33,272 nt of DNA from Bacteroides sp. (GTDB lineage: Bacteria; Bacteroidota; Bacteroidia; Bacteroidales; Muribaculaceae). The notes below the pieces were generated by a model. The model searched no databases. It was not told the DNA's origin and worked only from the letters and a program-made list of their open reading frames with translations. The position numbers and the translations under genes were made by a program. This document shows positions 7,640 through 15,202 of the stretch, piece after piece; position 1 is the stretch's first letter, and every line of letters begins with the position of its first letter. The stretch covers positions 1 to 33,272 of the forward strand of contig JAAVDF010000003.1 of the NCBI GenBank assembly GCA_014801945.1, written 5' to 3'.

Positions 7640-7686
7640 TGTGTCAAAATCAGCCCTATAACCCGGAATTTATCCATTCTGACACA
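7640..7686. repeat. Imperfect inverted repeat upstream of the glycosidase-like gene
   Basis: TGTGTCAAAAT (7640-7650) pairs with ATTCTGACACA (7676-7686), ten of eleven Watson-Crick pairs plus one G-T, spacer 25 bases. It could be an operator or an RNA hairpin in the leader; there is no T-tract. Confidence 0.4.
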
Positions 7687-7762
7687 GCCATATTCATAAT
7701 ACATAATATATTGCATATATATAATGCATAATCCATAATTTCCGAAACGATTTATTTCTGAC

Positions 7763-9802
7763 ATGCACCTGATCCTCCGAAAACTTTCGCTCATGATGGC
7801 TCTGCTGTCTCTCATGACTCTTGCCACCGGTTGCAGTAATGTGGCCGTAGAGGAGAAGGAGAGCCTTTACAGCAGTGGAGGGTTTGAACTGTATGCCGAC
7901 AGTATTGTGCGTGACGGAACTGTCTATAAGGCTCTGTCGGATACCTGCATTGGCGAAGTGTGGTCGGCTACGTCCGATACCGGAAGACGGTCACCGCGCC
8001 TGATCACGGCCTTAAAGATGGCCGATGCACTTTTCGCAAAGGCCGTCGCGTCGCCGTCGGGCATGAGCGCGGAGGAAATTTATCTTAGTCTCGGACTCAT
8101 GCGTCCTGAAGAGTCAATGGCGGCTCTCCGCCGTCTCGCCTCTGCCCCTGTGGATGACAACGAGGACTTTCCCCGCTCCTCGCTTCAGCCATATTGGGCT
8201 TCAGCGGCATGGGAAGTCTATTGCGCCACCGGTTCGAAGGAGTGGTTGCGTGAAGCTTACGACTATATTATCAAGATGCTTTCGCGCCAGTCGGCTCTCA
8301 ATTCATCACCGCTCTGCACGGAGCTGAAATGCGGGATTCCGTGGAATATTACTGACCCGTCCGTAGCATATCCTCCACGAATGAACGATATGTCGCGTTT
8401 CCAGAGCTTCAGTTCATCGGTAAATATCGCGCGTGCGCATACGCTGGAGATAGCGTCGCGGATGGCCGCAGAACTTCACCTATCTGCCGAGCGTGAACTG
8501 CATGCACAGAGTGAAAACATCGGAAATACTGTCAACGACCGGCTCTGGCTTCCGGACCTTCAGCGTTACGGCCAGTATCTCTACGGTGACTACTTCCCAA
8601 TAGTCTCAACCGTTACTGACAATGAGGCAAATCTGCTTGCGGTCATGGCGGAGGTAGCTACGCCTGAGATGAGTTCAGCCATAGTTGCGAACCTTCCTTC
8701 AGGTGAGCTCGGTGTTCCACATACTTATCCTTATCTTGTCCCGTCAGCTCCGCCCGTGGCATGGCTTCAGGGTCTATACGGACTCGCCGCCTCCACGGTC
8801 AGGAATTCGGCGGCATTTCTCCACGCCATGGCCGCAGTGTGGAGCGTCACGCTCGATGGTGACCAATCCGCCGTATGGCCGGCGATGGTGATAAAGGGTC
8901 TGTTCGGGATAAAACCTGAAAGGGACTGCCTGAACTTCCGTCCGATGGTCCCAGACATATTTCCCGGTGAAAAACGCATTGAGAATCTTTCCTATCGCGG
9001 AGCTACATTCGATATCGCCATTCACGGCACAGGTGACCGCATAGTGTCGTTCATGCTTGACTCGGTCAGTGTGACTCCCTATCGTGTGGCGGCTGATATC
9101 ACCGGACATCACCGGATAGATATAACCCTTTCCGGAAATGATCTTAATGCCAAACCGTTGCGTATCATGGAGCCGCTTGCCCTCCCTGCGACTCCGGATG
9201 TGAAGTGGCCGACACCTTCCGATCTCAGGATAATAAATTTTGACGACCGTCTGCACTACGAGATATATACTGACGGAGTAATGACGGAAGCTATAAAGAC
9301 TGATGCCTACAGAGTGCCTGACGGATGTCTCGTGACAGATATAGTCCCGACGCTCGAAAGGGGAGTTTCGGGCTATTCGCCCGCTTCACATATAGATGCT
9401 CCTGAAGGATCGCTCATAACAGTAAAGGCATCTTCAATAACTCCACGCCGTCCGCCGATCCATCTGATAAAAGATCCGGCCACAGCGACAAACTACATAG
9501 AACTTGCCGCACGCCACAACACACGCATCACCTGCTATGTCAACGTGGCTGAGGAGGGGGATTACTTCCTCACCGTCGGCTATACCAACGGATCGACCCG
9601 CTGTGCGGTCAGGACACTTGGGATCAACGGAAAGGACGTTGGTACGCTGCTCTTTCCGTCGCGCCGTGCCAATGACTGGGTGCGCGTCTATCCATCGACC
9701 ACGGCGGTGGTTCATCTGAAGGAGGGTGTCAACAAACTCTGGCTCACATACGTCCGCGGTACGATACTTTTCAACAAACTTACACTTCTCAAACGCTCAT
9801 GA
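7763..9802 (+). CDS. Lipoprotein resembling six-hairpin glycoside hydrolases, with C-terminal carbohydrate-binding-like domain
   Basis: A 679-residue surface or periplasmic lipoprotein: hydrophobic signal and lipobox LATGC (Cys24). Residues ~70-420 carry the repeating helical motifs of alpha/alpha six-hairpin glycosidases, e.g. YWASAAWEVYCATGSKEWL, NDRLWLPDLQRYGQYLYGD and TDNEANLLAVMAEVA. A beta-rich region follows (LNFRPMVPDIFPGEKRIENL, typical of the C-terminal sandwich of debranching-like enzymes). Residues ~560-679 resemble a CBM6/CBM35-type module (YFLTVGYTNGSTRCAVRTL and a KEGVNKLWL segment). The exact GH family, catalytic acids and substrate could not be assigned. No SusC/SusD genes accompany it. 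Its stop overlaps the following phosphoesterase start by four bases. Confidence 0.65.
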   Translation: MHLILRKLSLMMALLSLMTLATGCSNVAVEEKESLYSSGGFELYADSIVRDGTVYKALSDTCIGEVWSATSDTGRRSPRLITALKMADALFAKAVASPSGMSAEEIYLSLGLMRPEESMAALRRLASAPVDDNEDFPRSSLQPYWASAAWEVYCATGSKEWLREAYDYIIKMLSRQSALNSSPLCTELKCGIPWNITDPSVAYPPRMNDMSRFQSFSSSVNIARAHTLEIASRMAAELHLSAERELHAQSENIGNTVNDRLWLPDLQRYGQYLYGDYFPIVSTVTDNEANLLAVMAEVATPEMSSAIVANLPSGELGVPHTYPYLVPSAPPVAWLQGLYGLAASTVRNSAAFLHAMAAVWSVTLDGDQSAVWPAMVIKGLFGIKPERDCLNFRPMVPDIFPGEKRIENLSYRGATFDIAIHGTGDRIVSFMLDSVSVTPYRVAADITGHHRIDITLSGNDLNAKPLRIMEPLALPATPDVKWPTPSDLRIINFDDRLHYEIYTDGVMTEAIKTDAYRVPDGCLVTDIVPTLERGVSGYSPASHIDAPEGSLITVKASSITPRRPPIHLIKDPATATNYIELAARHNTRITCYVNVAEEGDYFLTVGYTNGSTRCAVRTLGINGKDVGTLLFPSRRANDWVRVYPSTTAVVHLKEGVNKLWLTYVRGTILFNKLTLLKRS

Positions 9803-10317
9803 AGACAATAGGAATCCTCTCCGACACCCATTCATGCTGGGATGACCGTTACGCCGCCCATTTCAAGGACTGCGATGAGATATGGCATGCCGGTGACGTT
9901 GGTGATGTTGACATTATCCGCAGGCTCGAAGGAGTAGTGCCCGTAGTGCGTGCCGTCAGGGGCAATATCGATCACGGAGATGTGTGCCGTCGCTGCCGTG
10001 AGGCCGAGATATTTGAGGTTGAGGGAGTGCGTGTGTTCATGACACATATAGGCGGATATCCCGGACGCTATGCTGCGGGGATGAAACAGCTCATGAGGGA
10101 ACACAGGATCGGGCTTATGGTGTGCGGACATTCGCACATACTCAAGGTCATGCCCGACCATGAACTCGGTCTGCTCCACGTCAATCCCGGAGCGGCCGGT
10201 TATCACGGCTGGCAAAAGGTGAGGACACTCATACGCCTGACTCTCGACGCCGGAAAGATCACCGGACTTGAAGTCATAGAGCTCGGAAAGAGGAGTCAGA
10301 TGAGTGACATTCAGTAA
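9799..10317 (+). CDS. YfcE/MJ0936-type metallophosphoesterase
   Basis: A 172-residue calcineurin-like phosphodiesterase. All metal-binding motifs are visible: SDTH (8-11), GDVGD (32-36), GNID (55-58), THIGG (82-86) and GHSH (110-113), followed by LHVNPG. Family members hydrolyse phosphodiester bonds of small substrates; the physiological substrate is unknown. The ATG overlaps the glycosidase-like gene by four bases (ATGA), so the two are translationally coupled although no obvious functional link is known. A strong bidirectional hairpin follows at 10331-10404. Confidence 0.92.
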   Translation: MKTIGILSDTHSCWDDRYAAHFKDCDEIWHAGDVGDVDIIRRLEGVVPVVRAVRGNIDHGDVCRRCREAEIFEVEGVRVFMTHIGGYPGRYAAGMKQLMREHRIGLMVCGHSHILKVMPDHELGLLHVNPGAAGYHGWQKVRTLIRLTLDAGKITGLEVIELGKRSQMSDIQ

Positions 10318-10330
10318 CCGGACACAGGAC

Positions 10331-10404
10331 AAAAAATACGCATCCGTCAGGCCTGAGCGGCGGGGGACTCCCGATCCACATTCCCTGACGGATGCGTATT
10401 TTTT
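10331..10404. terminator. Bidirectional terminator between convergent genes
   Basis: A 21-bp perfect stem (10331-10351 with 10384-10404) has six A on its left foot and six T on its right foot, so it can terminate transcription from both sides. It lies between the phosphoesterase gene and the convergent porin gene. The loop is 32 bases. Confidence 0.9.
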
Positions 10405-10447
10405 CAATCTGTATTTATAACGATCGACTGTCTGAATTGTTCACGGA

Positions 10448-11755
10448 TCAGAACGAAAATTGTGCGAGTGCGCCGATACGGCGTGCCCAACCGTGCTCAC
10501 CGTTGAAGTCCTGACGCTTCCCGACATTGGCTTCAGCTCCGAAGCGGATACGCGGAGTCACGTCCCAGAACACATTGACAGCACTGTAGAGACCATATTT
10601 GTAGTCCGTACCATCGACACCGGTCGATGGCAGGTAGCGACCCTGACCGAAAGTGGCCGACATGAAAAGCTGAGGGAGGAAATTGTATTGCAGACCTACG
10701 AAATAGCCCCAACCGGGAACTGTGGATAGCTTGCCGGGATTTTTGGAGTCAGCGACGAGGTCATACTTTCCGAGAAGGAAGTCACCGCCGAAGTTGGAAT
10801 ATGACTTACCGGCGTTGACCGTGCCATAGACAGTCAGAGGATAAGCCGGACGGAACACGGTACTGAACTGGAAACCGTAGCCCACGGCCTGATGGTTGCG
10901 TCCGTTGACGAGATCGCGGTAAGGGAGGAAACGAGTAATGGCGGAGAGGCGGATATGCTGGCCGGTAGCCCATTCATACTGCACCATAGCTGCGATGTTG
11001 GGCAGAAACTCACTGCGCGCGGCTGTCTGAGTGCCGTCTGTCTCAAGGCTCATGGACGGGGTCTCGATCGATCCTGCGACAGAGATTCCGCTCTTACGGA
11101 AAGTGTGGAGGTAACGGATAAGTACGTTTGTACAGTCCATCTTCATTGTCGGGCCGGATGAATCGACTGTCGGAGCTACTGCTGCCCCGTCGCCGAAAGT
11201 AGAGGCGGCATAACCGATGGTCCAGTCATTGATGATGGCGTAAGCCTTCTTCAGATGGAGGTCACGCCCCTGATAGCCGTTGAAATTTGTTTCGATATAG
11301 AGCTGATAGGTGCCAAACTGCTTATTGCGGCCTATGACGCGGAAAAAGAGAGCCGTACCGGCAGGGGTAGTGCCGAGCACCTGACGCTGGAGTTCATTGC
11401 GGGTCACGGGTATGAAGTAAGGGGAGAATCCTGAAATACCTGTCGAACCACCCCAGTCGAAATACCCTCTCATGCGGACCATACCACCGATGCCCATGGC
11501 GAGCTGTGTGTCACGGCTCATGAATAGGAAATAAGGGGCCTGAGGGTCTTGGAAGCTCCGGAACTGATCATAATAGAAGTTCTCGACGAGATTGCGGATC
11601 GAATCGGCCTTCGGATCTGCACCGGTGCCGAAAAAGATCACTTTATGATCATTGACGAGGGCTTCGTGTTGCGCTTCAACAGGGCTGGTAGCCATTGAGG
11701 GAAGAGCTGCGAGGGCTGACAGCGCAAATCCCGCGAGGATACGGCGAATGTTCAT
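10448..11755 (-). CDS. DcaP-like outer-membrane porin
   Basis: A 435-residue exported protein with a signal peptide ending near PSMATS (residue ~23). After a short region with a predicted helix (DSIRNLVENFYYDQFRSF), the rest shows alternating amphipathic beta strands ending in a C-terminal aromatic (GALAQFSF), the hallmark of an outer-membrane barrel. Sequence such as FDWGGSTGISGFSPYFIP and LHLKKAYAIINDWTIGYAASTFGD fits the DcaP family of trimeric diffusion channels, including the conserved strand around the pore. The substrate is unknown. It appears monocistronic, separated by the hairpin at 10331 and by ~290 bases from the divergent sigma-factor gene. Confidence 0.8.
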   Translation of the reverse strand: MNIRRILAGFALSALAALPSMATSPVEAQHEALVNDHKVIFFGTGADPKADSIRNLVENFYYDQFRSFQDPQAPYFLFMSRDTQLAMGIGGMVRMRGYFDWGGSTGISGFSPYFIPVTRNELQRQVLGTTPAGTALFFRVIGRNKQFGTYQLYIETNFNGYQGRDLHLKKAYAIINDWTIGYAASTFGDGAAVAPTVDSSGPTMKMDCTNVLIRYLHTFRKSGISVAGSIETPSMSLETDGTQTAARSEFLPNIAAMVQYEWATGQHIRLSAITRFLPYRDLVNGRNHQAVGYGFQFSTVFRPAYPLTVYGTVNAGKSYSNFGGDFLLGKYDLVADSKNPGKLSTVPGWGYFVGLQYNFLPQLFMSATFGQGRYLPSTGVDGTDYKYGLYSAVNVFWDVTPRIRFGAEANVGKRQDFNGEHGWARRIGALAQFSF

Positions 11756-12048
11756 GATTGAATGGTGTTGTTTTGTGGGGATGAATAGTTGGGAATAAGC
11801 CTTAGTGTGTGATGCGTGTGATCCTGCAAATATCTATATGCTGTTGCGGAGATCACTACAAAATATAAGCAGTATGAAATATATTTTTACTTTTTATAAC
11901 ACTCTATTCCCCGATGAGGTTCATTCGACAGTAAATTTAACAGTTGGTGTGTGACGTATCGAAGTAATTTTTTTTGAAAAGATGTGTAACGTTTGCACAC
12001 TTTTTACGTCTATATTATAAAAGACATTCTGAAGCTACCGTCGGAAAC

Positions 12049-12549
12049 ATGAACCGCAACGAGTTTGAACGCATGGCCATTCCTTTGAGGAAGCGCATTG
12101 TCAGCATGGTCAGAGGGATGTCGGCCGAGTCCGACCCTTCGCTTGCCGACGATGTGGCACAGGACACCCTGCTCAAACTGTGGACCATCCGTGATAAACT
12201 TGAGGAGTACCGCAGCGTCGAATCGCTCGCTATGGTCATAGCCCGTAACAGAGCCATTGACATGCTGAGGGAAACGTCCGGGGTCACGGTCGGGCTTGAC
12301 ACCGTTGGGGAGCATGGTTCGACCCCTTCACCGGAGGAGGCCATGATACGCTCGGAGAGTGCCGACGATGTGCTCGGTATCATCGCATCACTCCCTTCCG
12401 TCCAGCAGGCGGTGATAAGGATGCGCCACCTTGAAGGAATGGAAATCGATGAGATCGCACGGATCACCGGTTCAACCGCCGGCTCGATACGCGTGGCTCT
12501 TTCAAGAGCCCGACAGAACATTAAAGAAATTTTCATTCAGAAGCAATGA
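12049..12549 (+). CDS. ECF-type RNA polymerase sigma factor
   Basis: A 166-residue sigma-70-family regulator. Region 2 is seen as LADDVAQDTLLKLWTIRDKL and AMVIARNRAIDMLR, and region 4 as SLPSVQQAVIRMRHLEGMEI followed by the helix-turn-helix DEIARITGSTAGSIRVALSRARQNIKE. An upstream TTG in frame (11974) would add 25 residues that do not look like sigma region 2; the ATG at 12049 is chosen. The stop overlaps the next gene by four bases, the usual arrangement of an ECF sigma factor with its anti-sigma factor. No autoregulated promoter motif could be defined. Confidence 0.93.
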   Translation: MNRNEFERMAIPLRKRIVSMVRGMSAESDPSLADDVAQDTLLKLWTIRDKLEEYRSVESLAMVIARNRAIDMLRETSGVTVGLDTVGEHGSTPSPEEAMIRSESADDVLGIIASLPSVQQAVIRMRHLEGMEIDEIARITGSTAGSIRVALSRARQNIKEIFIQKQ

Positions 12550-13133
12550 ATCAGATAGACAATTCAAATATTATCCACACAATCGAACGCTTCATGGCGG
12601 GCGAGACCTCTATTGACGAGGAGAAGGCTCTGTATGCTTTCTTTGAGCGGCCTGATCTACCCGACGGTCTGGAGGATTACCGCCCGATGTTCGCTTGGTA
12701 TGCCTCTCTCGGCGAGAGTGAGGCCGTCAGCCACAGCGTCAGTCCTGAAGTGGCGGCTGAAAACCACACGACCGCATCTGAATCTACAGTGCGTTTGCTC
12801 CCATTCCGACCATGGCAGTGGCTTAGTATCGCTGCCATGCTGGTGCTCCTCTTTTCGGTAGGATTTTTCCTGCGCGACACCGGTTCAAAAATACCTGAGG
12901 AATATCTCAGCTATGAGGGCAGTTACATAATCCGCGACGGCAAGAAGATCACCGATCTGCGCGTTGTCGTCCCTGAAATCCTCCGGACGGAAGCAATCGT
13001 CAATGATCGGCTCGATGCCATAGACATGAGTCTTGAAGAGGGTGAGGATATGTTTGATCGCTCGGTCCTTGATAGCTACGACACTTCCGACCCTGAAGTC
13101 AGGGATCTCATCTATGCCACGCTGGATTACTGA
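12546..13133 (+). CDS. Probable transmembrane anti-sigma factor
   Basis: A 195-residue protein with a short cytoplasmic N-terminal domain (IIHTIERFMAGETSIDEEKALYAFF pattern, residues ~9-33), one transmembrane helix at ~90-109 (WLSIAAMLVLLFSVGFFL) and an ~85-residue acidic exported domain. The N-terminal pattern ERFxxGETSxxEE is common in Bacteroidetes anti-sigma proteins and in other ECF partners. No zinc-binding HxxxCxxC motif is present. The four-base overlap with the sigma gene supports the assignment. The signal sensed by the outer domain is unknown. Confidence 0.78.
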   Translation: MNQIDNSNIIHTIERFMAGETSIDEEKALYAFFERPDLPDGLEDYRPMFAWYASLGESEAVSHSVSPEVAAENHTTASESTVRLLPFRPWQWLSIAAMLVLLFSVGFFLRDTGSKIPEEYLSYEGSYIIRDGKKITDLRVVVPEILRTEAIVNDRLDAIDMSLEEGEDMFDRSVLDSYDTSDPEVRDLIYATLDY

Positions 13134-13271
13134 TCCTATTCCCCTCGACTATCCGCCGTTCTCCTCTCTCACCTCTCATTACTCCTCTCTCAGATTGCAG
13201 GCTCAGCTCTTCAGTCATGAAGCAGTTGATAAACCTAATCAAACATTACTCCCACATTTTAATAATCCGAC

Positions 13272-14243
13272 ATGAATTTTATCCGTCTGACCGCCCTCTC
13301 CATTCTCCTTCTCTCCAGTCTCAGTGTCGTGGCCCAGCAAGCCATTGACTCTGCCATGAAGGCACTTGAGAAGTCAAAGAGTGTCACGAACGAGGTCTAT
13401 TCCGAACGGCGCGATCCCGGCACCAAGACCGTCGTCAGTTCCAACAGACTCTATGAGTTCACGGATGACGCTTTGGCAAATAAACTTATCGATGCCATCC
13501 GTAAGGAGCGTGGCAACGCATCGTCGTTTCAGATGAACAACCGTAATCCGAACGCCGGTTATGCGATCACGTTTGAATCGAAGGACGGACGATCGTACGC
13601 TAAATATGCTCTCGTGCAGAAAGGGGAATTGTGGGTATTTTCTGTGATCAAATCTACAGTCAGGGTCAACTCGTCAAAGAAACGCGGAAAGGATCGCAGT
13701 GAATATCATGAGATCCCCAGTGTGTCGTTGAGCTTCGACGGTGACCTTGACGGACTCGACATGGCACTGCTCGACAACAATGGCTGTTCGATGCTTACAG
13801 GTGTCACTCCCGGAGTAATCTATGACTCAAAGGGCAACCGCATATCTGTTGAGGGGACAAAGGAGGACGCATTGACTTATACGCATACCACTACTACCGT
13901 GTCGCGTGACGGAAAGACGATCGTCACTATTACAAGTAGCGATCCGGTTGTAGAAGCAGCAGCACAGACCATAAAGGAGGCTAACTGTGTGGCCATACAG
14001 GCAAGGGCCGAGGCCCGCAAGGCTGCCGCCGAGGCTCGTGCGGTGGCCTTACGGCAAGCTGCTGAAGCCCGCGCGGTGGCTGCTGAAGCGAGAGCGAAGA
14101 CCTTACGGGAAGCAGCTGAGACACGTAAGAAGGCGGCTGAGGCCCGAAAGAAGGCAGCTGAAGCGAGAGCAAAAGCCGCTAAAGCACGCAAATCACAGAA
14201 ATCATCATCTACCTCATATTATTATTTCTCCAGTATTGACTGA
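13272..14243 (+). CDS. Secreted protein with C-terminal Ala/Glu/Arg/Lys helical repeat (DUF5024-like)
   Basis: A 323-residue exported protein (signal peptide to about VVAQQA, residue ~22). Residues ~25-130 resemble the DUF5024-type domain often found beside Bacteroidetes sigma/anti-sigma pairs (AIDSAMKALEKSKSVTNEVYS then a strand-rich region); this family call is tentative. Residues ~228-310 form an uninterrupted Ala-rich charged helix built on AEAR units, ending in a Ser/Tyr-rich tail (SSSTSYYYFSSID). It lies 138 bases after the anti-sigma gene on the same strand and is a candidate regulon member or output of that pair (inference). Confidence 0.65.
   Translation: MNFIRLTALSILLLSSLSVVAQQAIDSAMKALEKSKSVTNEVYSERRDPGTKTVVSSNRLYEFTDDALANKLIDAIRKERGNASSFQMNNRNPNAGYAITFESKDGRSYAKYALVQKGELWVFSVIKSTVRVNSSKKRGKDRSEYHEIPSVSLSFDGDLDGLDMALLDNNGCSMLTGVTPGVIYDSKGNRISVEGTKEDALTYTHTTTTVSRDGKTIVTITSSDPVVEAAAQTIKEANCVAIQARAEARKAAAEARAVALRQAAEARAVAAEARAKTLREAAETRKKAAEARKKAAEARAKAAKARKSQKSSSTSYYYFSSID
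14007..14195 (+). repeat. In-frame degenerate repeat encoding AEAR-type heptads and hendecads
   Basis: Codons for residues ~246-308 encode units starting with AEAR or a variant, spaced by 7 or 11 residues (order approximately 7, 11, 7, 11, 7, 7, 7). The DNA shows recurring GCTGAGGC/GCTGAAGC-type words. This is a coding repeat, not a CRISPR array. Confidence 0.75.
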
Positions 14244-14353
14244 TGAGGTGGGGGATTGACACCAAAGATATGGGAGTTGCTTAACAAATATAGTTTTTAG
14301 TGAAGTATCACCGGGTGGTGATAAAAGCAATATGAAAAATCGGCCTCTTGATG

Positions 14354-14384
14354 TTTCTAAATTTGTAAACTTTTAATATCTTTG
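14354..14384 (+). promoter_or_regulatory. Promoter of the toxin-antitoxin pair
   Basis: TATCTTTG at 14377-14384 is a consensus -7, with TTTC (one mismatch to TTTG) 19 bases upstream at 14354-14357. The predicted start lies ~15 bases before the toxin ATG. Confidence 0.7.
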
Positions 14385-14403
14385 CAGTGTTAAACTACTG
14401 AAT

Positions 14404-14748
14404 ATGGATAGACCACTTTTCAATCTTGTATTGCTCAAGGAAGCAGAAGATTTCATATTATCTCTTCCTGAAAAGGTGCAAAACAAGGTCCTGTTTAATA
14501 TCCGTAAAGTCCGTTTCGGTGTTAAAGACATAGATCTTTTCAAGAAGCTCGGTGATACCGATATTTGGGAGTTCCGTACTTTATATCAGGGCATGGCATA
14601 CCGTCTGTTTGCCTTTTGGGATAAAGAAAATGAGACTCTCGTTGTTGCGACACATGGGCTTATAAAGAAAACACAAAAAACACCTAAAAAAGAAATTGAC
14701 AAGGCGAAGACAATAATGGCAGAGTGGTTTGACAACAAATACAGGTAA
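14404..14748 (+). CDS. HigB/RelE-superfamily toxin (Gp49-like)
   Basis: A 114-residue protein of the phage-derived Gp49-like/HigB group of RelE-fold mRNA interferases. Recognisable elements are the N-terminal LLKEAEDFILSLPEKVQNKV helix pair, LFKKLGDTDIWEFRTLYQGMAYRLFAFW, and the late ATHGLIKKTQKTPKKEIDKA segment, all of which are hallmark blocks of this family. The toxin is expected to cleave ribosome-bound mRNA. It precedes its antitoxin by three bases, the inverted order characteristic of HigBA. Local DNA is more AT-rich than the neighbouring core genes, consistent with horizontal acquisition. Confidence 0.9.
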   Translation: MDRPLFNLVLLKEAEDFILSLPEKVQNKVLFNIRKVRFGVKDIDLFKKLGDTDIWEFRTLYQGMAYRLFAFWDKENETLVVATHGLIKKTQKTPKKEIDKAKTIMAEWFDNKYR

Positions 14749-14751
14749 GTT

Positions 14752-15078
14752 ATGGCACAAATGAAATACATATCAATAGAGGCTCTTGAGGATAAAATCC
14801 TTGGCACTGTCGGTACGCCACGTCGTGAGGCTTTCGAGACCGAGGTTAATAAAGAAATACAGGCTTATCATGTTGGAGAGGCTATCAGACTGGCACGGAA
14901 AGGTAAGAATATGACCCAACAGCAGCTTGGCGACCTGATGGGAGTCAAGAAAGCGCAGGTTAGCCGTATTGAAAATGGAGAGACCTTCAACCTTGCAACC
15001 GTAATACGAGCATTTAAGGCGATGGGGTTACACACTAATTTAGAAATCGAGGGCGGTATAAAGGTCGCACTTTGGTAA
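14752..15078 (+). CDS. HigA-type antitoxin with XRE helix-turn-helix
   Basis: A 108-residue DNA-binding antitoxin. The C-terminal half holds a Cro/CI helix-turn-helix (AIRLARKGKNMTQQQLGDLM, then GVKKAQVSRIENGE, residues ~43-78). The N-terminal ~40 residues are the probable toxin-binding region. It is expected to neutralise the upstream toxin and repress their shared promoter at 14354-14384. The three-base spacing implies translational coupling. Confidence 0.9.
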   Translation: MAQMKYISIEALEDKILGTVGTPRREAFETEVNKEIQAYHVGEAIRLARKGKNMTQQQLGDLMGVKKAQVSRIENGETFNLATVIRAFKAMGLHTNLEIEGGIKVALW

Positions 15079-15202
15079 ATGAAGACAGATATTCCCGTCA
15101 ATGGAATTTCTGCCCGTTACTTACTATTGTAGCATGTGCGAACTTTAGATTGGGATGCTATGTTAGAACTTTATAAACTAATGAATACTAACATATCATT
15201 CC

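Larger units (their letters stand above)
7444..7762. other. Non-coding interval after rpsU
   Basis: 319 bases without a supportable gene. It holds the rpsU terminator, an imperfect inverted repeat at 7640-7686, and an AT-rich tract with five copies of CATAAT (7624, 7695, 7702, 7727, 7734). No convincing -33/-7 promoter for the following lipoprotein was found. Confidence 0.6.

Noticed and set aside
11974-12048. TTG start for the sigma factor
   Set aside because: The added residues do not fit sigma region 2, and the ATG at 12049 gives the usual ECF length.
14007-14195. Repeated sequence considered as a CRISPR or tandem DNA repeat
   Set aside because: The units vary in DNA and length, stay in frame, and encode a regular Ala-rich helix; there are no unique spacers.
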